5,839 nucleotides of DNA from Bifidobacterium breve (lineage in GTDB: Bacteria > Actinomycetota > Actinomycetes > Nanopelagicales > Nanopelagicaceae), in assembly GCA_943324025.2 (NCBI GenBank), contig CALPKA020000042.1, forward strand, positions 1 to 5,839, given 5' to 3'. Position numbers and translations under genes: made by a program. The notes under the pieces were generated by a model that saw only the letters and a list, made by a program, of their open reading frames with translations, was not told where the DNA came from and made no database searches. Of this stretch, positions 1 through 5,092 are shown one piece after another (the first letter of the stretch is position 1; every line of letters starts with the position of its first letter).

Positions 1-16
1 AATTTTTGAGACGATA

Positions 17-45
17 TCGAAACTACTGTCAGCCATGCCTATACT
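17..45 (+). promoter_or_regulatory. Probable promoter of lldD
   Basis: A TATACT hexamer at 40-45 fits the actinobacterial -10 consensus TANNNT. A TCGAAA at 17-22 matches four of six positions of TTGACA with a 17-base spacer. Transcription would start near 52, giving a leader of about 46-49 bases before the GTG start. This is motif matching only; nothing upstream of 98 looks coding, but the window begins here. Confidence 0.45.
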
Positions 46-97
46 TTACTAGTTAATTGGATTAGGTTTTAATTCATTCCAAAGAACGATTGGGGCA

Positions 98-1342
98 GTG
101 GTGAGCCGAGTAAAGGTAAAGCGACGAGTTCCTAGCCCTAGGGATCTTGCCCAATTATTGAGATTTAGAAAAATTATTTTAAGCCCAAAAACCCGTAGAT
201 TAAGTAGAGCGTTAACAATTTATGACTTAAGAAAGATTGCTCAAAGACGCACACCTAAAGCGCCATTTGATTACACAGATGGTGGGGCAGACTCCGAATC
301 AAGCTTAACTCGAGCCCGCGCAGCATATGAAAAAATTGAATTTCAACCTAAAGTTTTGTTGAATGTTAAAGAGATAGATATTTCAACCCAAATGCTTGGC
401 AAGAAGATGTTAATGCCATTTGGTATCGCACCAACAGGTTTTACAAGAATGATGCAAACAGAGGGTGAATACGCAGGAGCGTGCGCCGCGGCAGATGCAG
501 GAATTCCATTCACGCTTTCGACAATGGGAACTAGATCAATCGAAGATGTGGCAAGAGTTGCTCCAACTGGCAGAAATTGGTTTCAACTTTATATGTGGAA
601 AGATCGTGATCGCAGTATGGCTTTAGTTGATCGTGCGAAAGCTGCTGGTTTTGATACCTTAGTTTTAACAGTAGATGTACCTGTTGCTGGTGCAAGATTA
701 AGAGATGTAAGAAATGGAATGACAATTCCACCATCGTTAACATCAAGAACTATTTTAAATGCTATTCCAAGACCTGCTTGGTGGTTCAATTTTCTAACAA
801 CTGATCCATTGAAATTTGCATCGTTAGATTCTTGGAATGGAACCGTGGCAGAGTTACTTGATTCAATGTTTGACCCAACCGTTACCTACGATGATTTAAA
901 ATGGATTAGGCAACAATGGAAAGGTAATCTTGTTGTTAAAGGAATTCAAAATGTTGATGATGCGGTCAAGTCAATCGAATCTGGAGCAGACGCGATAATT
1001 CTTTCAAATCATGGTGGACGGCAATTAGATCGAGCACCAGTTCCACTTCACCTACTACCTGAAGTTGTGAAGGCTGTTGGCAATAAAGCAGAGGTTCATG
1101 TTGATACAGGGATTATGCATGGCGCAGATATTGTCGCTGCGATTGCAAGTGGAGCGAAATTTACTTGGATCGGTAGAGCTTACTTATATGGCTTGATGGC
1201 TGGTGGAAAACCTGGCGTTGATCGCACATTAGAAATTTTAAGTACTCAAATTGTTCGAACGATGAAACTGCTTGGTGCAAGAACGATCTCTGAGTTAAAC
1301 CCTGACCATGTTCGATTTATTGCACGCTATAGCGATAAATAA
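98..1342 (+). CDS. lldD: FMN-dependent alpha-hydroxy-acid oxidase / L-lactate dehydrogenase (LldD2-like)
   Basis: The 414-residue product is a TIM-barrel flavoenzyme of the glycolate oxidase/lactate dehydrogenase family, which oxidises 2-hydroxy acids to 2-keto acids using FMN. The family's active-site residues are all visible: Tyr59 in FDYTDGGAD, Tyr165 in FQLYMWKDR, Asp193 in LTVDVP, FMN-binding Lys281 in VVKGI, and the catalytic base His305 with substrate-binding Arg308 in SNHGGRQLD. The phosphate-site region is present as DTGIMHGAD (336-344) and IGRAYLYGL (358-366). From memory, length and motifs match mycobacterial LldD2 (Rv1872c) closely, including DTGIM where most relatives have DGGI. 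This suggests lactate as substrate, but glycolate or another hydroxy acid cannot be excluded. It is less likely to be the mycofactocin-linked paralogue, as no mycofactocin genes are nearby. Two tandem GTG codons (98 and 101) can start it; GGGG at 92-95 is better spaced for 101. The gene appears monocistronic. Confidence 0.93.
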   Translation: MVSRVKVKRRVPSPRDLAQLLRFRKIILSPKTRRLSRALTIYDLRKIAQRRTPKAPFDYTDGGADSESSLTRARAAYEKIEFQPKVLLNVKEIDISTQMLGKKMLMPFGIAPTGFTRMMQTEGEYAGACAAADAGIPFTLSTMGTRSIEDVARVAPTGRNWFQLYMWKDRDRSMALVDRAKAAGFDTLVLTVDVPVAGARLRDVRNGMTIPPSLTSRTILNAIPRPAWWFNFLTTDPLKFASLDSWNGTVAELLDSMFDPTVTYDDLKWIRQQWKGNLVVKGIQNVDDAVKSIESGADAIILSNHGGRQLDRAPVPLHLLPEVVKAVGNKAEVHVDTGIMHGADIVAAIASGAKFTWIGRAYLYGLMAGGKPGVDRTLEILSTQIVRTMKLLGARTISELNPDHVRFIARYSDK

Positions 1343-1350
1343 TTGAACTT

Positions 1351-1380
1351 TTGGCATAACAACTGGTCAGGCTTTAGACT
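1351..1380 (+). promoter_or_regulatory. Probable promoter of tRNA-Tyr
   Basis: TTGGCA at 1351-1356 matches TTGACA at five of six positions. After an 18-base spacer, TAGACT at 1375-1380 fits the TANNNT -10 pattern. Initiation near 1387 would leave a leader of about 15 bases before the mature tRNA at 1402. It lies in the short gap after the lldD stop, so the tRNA need not depend on lldD transcription. Confidence 0.55.
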
Positions 1381-1401
1381 TCGTCGCGCTTAACAATCCT
1401 T

Positions 1402-1486
1402 GGCGGGTTGCCCGAGCGGCCAATGGGAGGGGACTGTAAATCCCCCGGCTCTGCCTTCGAAGGTTCAAATCCTTCACCCGCCACCA
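1402..1486 (+). tRNA. tRNA-Tyr (anticodon GTA)
   Basis: A full class II tRNA cloverleaf is visible. The acceptor stem GGCGGGT (1402-1408) pairs fully with ACCCGCC (1476-1482), followed by discriminator A and an encoded CCA (1484-1486). The anticodon stem GGGGA (1429-1433) pairs with TCCCC (1441-1445) around the loop CTGTAAA, placing GTA at 1436-1438. A long variable arm precedes the T arm GAAGG-TTCAAAT-CCTTC, as expected for bacterial tRNA-Tyr. It ends seven bases before the stop codon of the oppositely oriented glycosyltransferase gene. Confidence 0.97.
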
Positions 1487-1493
1487 GGTAAAT

Positions 1494-2420
1494 TTAAATT
1501 AAATATTTCTTAATTAAAGATTGTAAGTTTGGATCATTTCGATCTTGATTACCAGTCCGCCACAATCCATCTTCTTGAGTATCGTCAATATAAATTAAAT
1601 TATTAAGTCCTGGCAATCGCTTAGTTAATGTTCCAATCCGCTTACTTTGAACAAACCACCATAAATCATCAGTATGAAAAGATAAATCTTTATAGGTGCT
1701 TTCATCTAGTACATCTGGGTGGAAAAAACTTGCCTTATATAGAGTTCCAGCCCCTGAGGTAGCAAATAGCTCAGATGATGGTCCATCACTATGTGAATAG
1801 TTCTTCTCCCACTTATCGTAGGACGCTAACTTATTGCCTTCCTTGATTTTAACTTTATGAACTCGGGCAGCCACAACGCACTCTGGAGTAAGGTGATGTT
1901 GAATCATTAACTTCAACGTTAAATCGCCCTCAAAAAACAAGTCATCATCAACAACGATAATTGGAAGGGTTTTTTCAAGCTTTAAAGTTGGAATGAGTTT
2001 TTTACCAGGCCCTAAATCATCGCATGAAATAATCTCTATTTTTCCATCCGATGCTAGCTTCTTAACCTCAGCAGGTAATTTATCCATATCAGTGCTTGCA
2101 ATATTTAGATAAATCTTTTTTGGGATTAACCTTTGATTCATTAGCGATTCAAGAGCTTTCGCTAGAGTATTAAACCTAGCTGGATGGCTGGTCAATGAGA
2201 TTACATGATCCCAACTGACTGGCTTAAATTGTGAACCAGATGGGATAAGCAATTGATTAAGTAATATCCCACCAGAACTTGATTTGATTTGTCTTAATTC
2301 ACTTAACAGTTGGTTTTGGTGCCTGGTCGCTTTACTTCCCAAATTTCTTGAAGTTCTGACTAGGTAGTAAATAGCAAAGGATTGCAGAGCCACAATTATT
2401 AGCAATAGTGCGGTATTCAT
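1494..2420 (-). CDS. Membrane-anchored GT-A-like glycosyltransferase
   Basis: This 308-residue protein begins with one hydrophobic segment (about residues 3-21, with Arg22 and Arg25 just after it), which suggests an N-terminal signal anchor. A polar, probably helical linker (22-60) leads to a GT-A-like domain from about residue 72. The domain opens with VISLTSHPARF (73-83), then CDDLGPGKKLIPTL (133-146), a hydrophobic strand ending in DDD (158-160) that fits the metal/nucleotide-sugar DXD site, GAGTLYKASFF (223-233) and TDDLWWFVQSKR (250-261). The combination of an SLTS-type start, a DDD strand and a late DDxWF-like motif occurs in uncharacterised glycosyltransferases of surface polysaccharide clusters, so a sugar-transfer role is likely; donor and acceptor are unknown. 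The ATG has only a weak upstream AGGC. The gene is divergent from the MurG-like gene and convergent with tRNA-Tyr, with no GC-rich hairpin terminator between them. Confidence 0.75.
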   Translation of the reverse strand: MNTALLLIIVALQSFAIYYLVRTSRNLGSKATRHQNQLLSELRQIKSSSGGILLNQLLIPSGSQFKPVSWDHVISLTSHPARFNTLAKALESLMNQRLIPKKIYLNIASTDMDKLPAEVKKLASDGKIEIISCDDLGPGKKLIPTLKLEKTLPIIVVDDDLFFEGDLTLKLMIQHHLTPECVVAARVHKVKIKEGNKLASYDKWEKNYSHSDGPSSELFATSGAGTLYKASFFHPDVLDESTYKDLSFHTDDLWWFVQSKRIGTLTKRLPGLNNLIYIDDTQEDGLWRTGNQDRNDPNLQSLIKKYLI

Positions 2421-2457
2421 TAGGTCTGCCTAACTTTGTTGTAGTTATACTATTTTC
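2421..2457. promoter_or_regulatory. Divergent promoter region with overlapping -10 elements
   Basis: These 37 bases separate two divergent glycosyltransferase starts. On the plus strand TATACT (2446-2451) is a -10 match only six bases from the ATG at 2458, so the transcript would start at or next to the start codon. On the minus strand the same bases read TAGTAT (2447-2452), also TANNNT, which would start near 2440 and give a leader of about 20 bases. No convincing -35 box is seen for either direction. Confidence 0.5.
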
Positions 2458-3852
2458 ATGGAAAAGCCCACCATTATTCTAGCGACAAGTAATGGTATTG
2501 GCATGGGACACCTAACCAGAGCCAGCGCAATTGCTGCTGAACTGAAGAGTTATGCAAATCCAGTAATCATCTCTATGGCATCTGGCGTAGTTGAGGTTCC
2601 CAAAATCGCTGGAGTTAAATTTGAATATGTACCAGGTCGTGATCGAAAGTGGATGGGCAGATTTGAGTGGGATAGGTATTTAAGGGATCGCATAGTTTCA
2701 CTAATTGATGAAACCAATGCAAAAATTGTTAGCTTTGATGGAGTAGTTCCTTATCCAGGAATAATCGGAATAAAGAGCGTGCGTCCAGATGTTAAGTTGG
2801 TTTGGGTGCGCAGGGGCTTCTGGCAAAAAACTCCACAACGATATTTACTTAATCTTCAATCAAAAATGATGGACTTAATAATCACCCCAGGCGATTTTGG
2901 GCAAAGCTATGACAAGGGTCCAACATCTACTCGAAATGATTCAGTATTAGTAAACCCAATATCTATTTATCAAAAGAAAACTACTCTTGATAGATCATCA
3001 GCACGAGAATTACTTGGTTTAGATAAAGATCGCCCAGCAGTCTTAGTGCAACTGGGTATTGGCGAGGCTGATCTAAATGCCAAAATGACAGCAGCATTAT
3101 CAGGTCTTACAGCTTGGCCAAATTTACAAGTTGTTCTTACTAAAGAACCAGTTACTGCAACAGGTGAAAATCTTGCACCTGCTGGATTGGATATCAAAAT
3201 AATTAGACACTTTCCGCTGGCCAATGTATTGCACGCATTTGATGCCGCAATTTGTGCAGCTGGCTATAACAGTGTTCATGAAGAATTAGCAGCAAAAATT
3301 CCAACTCTTTTTATACCAAATATTCGAGGAACTGATAATCAAGCAGCAAGAGCTGATTGGGCAGCTGATAATCAAATGGCTTTAACGGTAGATCAGGCAA
3401 ACCTTCTAGATATTAAAAATGGAGTAGTTAAATTAGCGCAAGCATCAATTCGGGAGAATCTTTCAAGTAACTGCGCAAAACTTCCAGAGGTTACTGGGGC
3501 AGAAGATGTGGCTAACATATTTAAAGATTTGCTTACAAAACCTGCTAAGGATGAGTCAGAAATTTCAAGGACTTTATTTAGATTAAAACTCCAAGATATA
3601 TTTGGTAGAGGCTGGCGCGGAACGGTTTATTCATTGCTCCAAGCGATAACAATCGCATATCGATGGGTTAAACCTCATAAGGATGTAAAGGTTGTAAATA
3701 CCGAGGAAGTGAAAGTATTTATTGGTGAGGATAGTGAGAGTTTACGTAAATTAATTAAGAGTGGAAATCCATTCGAGCACCTCTTAACTGGAGCTTCTCA
3801 AAATTATCAAAATAGGCGTATTGAGATTGCATCTAAGGCTTATCTAAAGTAA
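2458..3852 (+). CDS. MurG-like GT-B glycosyltransferase with C-terminal extension
   Basis: The 464-residue product has the two-domain GT-B layout of MurG and GT28-type enzymes. The N-terminal glycine-rich loop GIGMGHLTR (13-21) resembles the acceptor-side loop of MurG. The C-terminal domain carries VLVQLGIGE (195-203) and the donor-binding stretch ICAAGYNSVHEE (265-276), followed by IPTLFIP (281-287) and DNQAARA (293-299), where MurG-type enzymes bind the UDP-sugar. A nucleotide-sugar donor is therefore expected; donor and acceptor cannot be read from sequence. It is probably not the housekeeping MurG: it lies away from a division/cell-wall cluster and has about 100 extra residues (about 365-464), rich in basic residues near 371-406 and without a recognised domain. 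No Shine-Dalgarno precedes the ATG, but a -10 match lies six bases upstream, suggesting leaderless translation. It is followed by tRNA-Thr without an evident terminator. Confidence 0.82.
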   Translation: MEKPTIILATSNGIGMGHLTRASAIAAELKSYANPVIISMASGVVEVPKIAGVKFEYVPGRDRKWMGRFEWDRYLRDRIVSLIDETNAKIVSFDGVVPYPGIIGIKSVRPDVKLVWVRRGFWQKTPQRYLLNLQSKMMDLIITPGDFGQSYDKGPTSTRNDSVLVNPISIYQKKTTLDRSSARELLGLDKDRPAVLVQLGIGEADLNAKMTAALSGLTAWPNLQVVLTKEPVTATGENLAPAGLDIKIIRHFPLANVLHAFDAAICAAGYNSVHEELAAKIPTLFIPNIRGTDNQAARADWAADNQMALTVDQANLLDIKNGVVKLAQASIRENLSSNCAKLPEVTGAEDVANIFKDLLTKPAKDESEISRTLFRLKLQDIFGRGWRGTVYSLLQAITIAYRWVKPHKDVKVVNTEEVKVFIGEDSESLRKLIKSGNPFEHLLTGASQNYQNRRIEIASKAYLK

Positions 3853-3864
3853 TTATGAGGTCAA

Positions 3865-3894
3865 TTCGTAATTAATAAAGGCGGGTTGTATCCT
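3865..3894 (+). promoter_or_regulatory. Possible promoter of the tRNA-Thr/tRNA-Met/rpmG unit
   Basis: TATCCT at 3889-3894 fits TANNNT and would start transcription near 3901, seven bases before the mature tRNA-Thr. The best -35 at 18-base spacing is TTCGTA (3865-3870), a poor match. The assignment rests mainly on the -10 and its position. Confidence 0.35.
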
Positions 3895-3907
3895 TGGCCA
3901 GCACTTC

Positions 3908-3980
3908 GCCCCCTTAGCTCAGTCGGTAGAGTGTTTCCATGGTAAGGAAAAGGTCAACGGTTCGATTCCGTTAGGGGGCT
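3908..3980 (+). tRNA. tRNA-Thr (anticodon GGT)
   Basis: The cloverleaf is complete: acceptor GCCCCCT (3908-3914) pairs with AGGGGGC (3973-3979), anticodon stem TTTCC (3934-3938) pairs with GGAAA (3946-3950) around loop ATGGTAA, and T arm AACGG-TTCGATT-CCGTT is perfect. The anticodon GGT is at 3941-3943. The discriminator is T3980 and the next bases are CGA, so CCA is not encoded and must be added enzymatically, unlike the other two tRNAs in this window. It starts the tRNA-Thr/tRNA-Met/rpmG order typical of Actinobacteria. Confidence 0.97.
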
Positions 3981-4009
3981 CGAACAACAATTTAATAATG
4001 AAAAAACTT

Positions 4010-4086
4010 GGCGGGGTAGCTCAGCTTGGTAGAGCAAGCGGCTCATAATCGCTGTGTCGTGGGTTCAAATCCCGCCTCCGCTACCA
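4010..4086 (+). tRNA. tRNA-Met (anticodon CAT), elongator type
   Basis: Acceptor GGCGGGG (4010-4016) pairs with CTCCGCT (4076-4082), with G-T pairs at the end of the stem and one inside it, followed by A and an encoded CCA (4084-4086). The anticodon stem AGCGG (4037-4041) pairs with TCGCT (4049-4053) around CTCATAA, giving CAT at 4044-4046. The absence of three consecutive G-C pairs at the loop end of the anticodon stem argues against initiator tRNA. A lysidine-modified Ile2 tRNA has the same anticodon, but the position between tRNA-Thr and rpmG matches the actinobacterial elongator metT. Confidence 0.93.
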
Positions 4087-4103
4087 GTTTTAAAGTTGGA
4101 AAA

Positions 4104-4188
4104 GGTGAGAGAAATAAGCACCAATTTCAGGAAATGGTGAGGGTCAGGTAACCTCACCCAAGATCGAAATTAACTAATTGGTTAATTT
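4104..4188 (+). other. Structured leader upstream of rpmG with competing hairpins
   Basis: The gap between tRNA-Met and rpmG holds three inverted repeats. Hairpin A pairs 4119-4127 with 4132-4139 (one bulged A, CAGG loop). Hairpin B pairs GGTGAGG (4136-4142) exactly with CCTCACC (4152-4158) around a nine-base loop. A and B both need GGTG at 4136-4139, so they exclude each other. An earlier GGTGAG at 4104-4109 could also pair with CTCACC (4153-4158). Hairpin C is a perfect 8-bp AT-rich repeat, 4167-4174 with 4181-4188, ending 12 bases before the rpmG ribosome-binding site. No T-run follows B, so an intrinsic terminator is not supported. It may be a leader of regulatory value or simply a tRNA trailer; no known RNA family is recognised. 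Confidence 0.4.
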
Positions 4189-4200
4189 AACTACAAGGCT

Positions 4201-4205
4201 AGGAG
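4201..4205 (+). promoter_or_regulatory. Ribosome-binding site of rpmG
   Basis: AGGAG lies seven bases before the ATG at 4213. It is the clearest Shine-Dalgarno sequence in the window and fixes the rpmG start. Most other genes here have weak or no such site. Confidence 0.8.
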
Positions 4206-4212
4206 CTCAACC

Positions 4213-4383
4213 ATGGCAAGCAAAAGTGCAGATGTTCGTCCAAAAATTACAATGGCATGTGTTGAGTGCAAAGAGCGCAACTACATCACCCGTAAGAATC
4301 GTCGTAACGATCCAGATCGTTTAGAGTTAAAGAAGTTTTGCCCTCGTTGTAAGTCTTCACAACTTCACCGCGAAACTCGTTAA
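4213..4383 (+). CDS. rpmG: 50S ribosomal protein L33 (zinc-binding form)
   Basis: The 56-residue basic protein is ribosomal protein L33, a component of the large subunit near the E site. It starts [16 protein letters not shown] and carries two CxxC pairs (Cys16/Cys19 and Cys43/Cys46) that form a zinc ribbon, so this is the C+ paralogue rather than the cysteine-free, zinc-independent form. The RNITRKNR-like central region (YITRKNRRN, 24-32) and the ending LHRETR are typical of L33. Length is normal for the family. The start is fixed by AGGAG at 4201-4205. The order tRNA-Thr, tRNA-Met, rpmG is the usual actinobacterial arrangement. The next gene begins 13 bases after the stop, so co-transcription is likely. 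In many Actinobacteria C+ L33 genes respond to zinc through paralogue switching; no zinc-regulator site is recognised here. Confidence 0.97.
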   Translation: MASKSADVRPKITMACVECKERNYITRKNRRNDPDRLELKKFCPRCKSSQLHRETR

Positions 4384-4396
4384 TTAATACCCGCCA

Positions 4397-5083
4397 ATGG
4401 CTGGGTCAATTCGAATCTGTTTAATAGCAGAGGGCTTCACTGAAGATTTAATTACCTGTATTTCTGCTATTACTAAAAATACCCAAACTCCAATTACTGT
4501 CTATGCAAATGGTAAAAGTAATTGGATTTCACTAGATCAATTTGATCCAAATCAAGTAAGCCTTATTCAAGAGAAAAATCCTCTGGGCTGGGGAAATGTC
4601 ACCAATTATTTTCTGAATAACTTAACCGAGCAGTATTTAGTAATAATGGATCCTTCAACGGTTTTTAATGCAGATCCGATTCCACAGACATTAGCTGCGC
4701 TTGACTCTGGGTATCAAGGGGTTGGCTGGAAAGGTGGTCTAGTAAACATTGATGATGAATGGCGAACTACCACCGATAAAGGAGTAGGTGAGGTTGATGT
4801 TTTATTTAGTTACTACATGGCGATTGATCGAGAGTTCGCATTAGCAGCGGGTGGGGCAAATCCAAGTGCTAAGTACTATCGAAATGCAGATCTAGAGCTA
4901 TCGCTAGCAATAAGACAATCTGGTGGAAAATTACTGCAAATAGATTTGCCGCTTGAACAAGGCCGGCATCATGGATATCACGATGTTGATGCTGAGTACC
5001 GCGATAAGAACTCACGGAAAAACTATCAAAGAATTTTAGATCGATTTAGAGGCAAAAATGAGATCCTCTCGCCACGTCGGTAG
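4397..5083 (+). CDS. Small GT2-like (GT-A fold) glycosyltransferase
   Basis: The 228-residue soluble protein resembles a minimal family 2 glycosyltransferase domain. IRICLIAEGF (5-14) looks like the first beta strand, NPLGWGNVTN (61-70) resembles the asparagine/glycine segment of GT2 enzymes, and YLVIMDPSTVF (80-90) occupies the place of the DXD strand. RNADLELSLAIRQSGGKL (162-179) resembles the acceptor-side ED-type region, and RHHGYHD (190-196) could provide the late histidine ligand. The DXD is reduced to Asp85-Pro-Ser87, so metal binding or activity may be unusual. There is no membrane segment or signal peptide; it would act in the cytoplasm. No Shine-Dalgarno is visible in the 13-base gap after rpmG, so translation may depend on coupling or the upstream RBS. 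Many mycolate-making Actinobacteria have hadAB dehydratase genes after rpmG; here this gene takes that place. The substrate is unknown; cell-wall or surface glycan is a guess from the murB neighbour. Confidence 0.7.
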   Translation: MAGSIRICLIAEGFTEDLITCISAITKNTQTPITVYANGKSNWISLDQFDPNQVSLIQEKNPLGWGNVTNYFLNNLTEQYLVIMDPSTVFNADPIPQTLAALDSGYQGVGWKGGLVNIDDEWRTTTDKGVGEVDVLFSYYMAIDREFALAAGGANPSAKYYRNADLELSLAIRQSGGKLLQIDLPLEQGRHHGYHDVDAEYRDKNSRKNYQRILDRFRGKNEILSPRR

Positions 5084-5092
5084 GCTTATCTA

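Noticed and set aside
531..789. Two minus-strand open frames of 71 and 66 codons
   Set aside because: They lie wholly inside lldD, whose protein is strongly conserved, and their translations show no family features; they are frame shadows.
2970..3224. Minus-strand open frame of 84 codons
   Set aside because: It lies inside the MurG-like gene opposite its conserved GT-B donor domain and has no recognisable motifs.
2458..3852. Housekeeping murG
   Set aside because: The GT-B motifs fit the superfamily, but the long C-terminal extension and the location away from division/cell-wall genes argue for a paralogue.
1461..4086. Possible att repeats: similar 3' ends of tRNA-Tyr and tRNA-Met flanking the glycosyltransferase genes
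   Set aside because: The similarity is the shared T-loop and CCA end of two genuine tRNAs; the acceptor stems differ and no integrase is present.
4010..4086. Initiator tRNA-fMet
   Set aside because: The anticodon stem lacks the three stacked G-C pairs and the acceptor end pairs G-T rather than showing the initiator mismatch.
4136..4158. Intrinsic terminator after tRNA-Met
   Set aside because: The 7-bp stem is followed by CAAGATCG, not a T-run, and rpmG follows on the same strand.
4183..4188. TAATTT as an rpmG -10 box
   Set aside because: It fits TANNNT but lies within an AT-rich inverted repeat with no -35 partner, so chance is likely.
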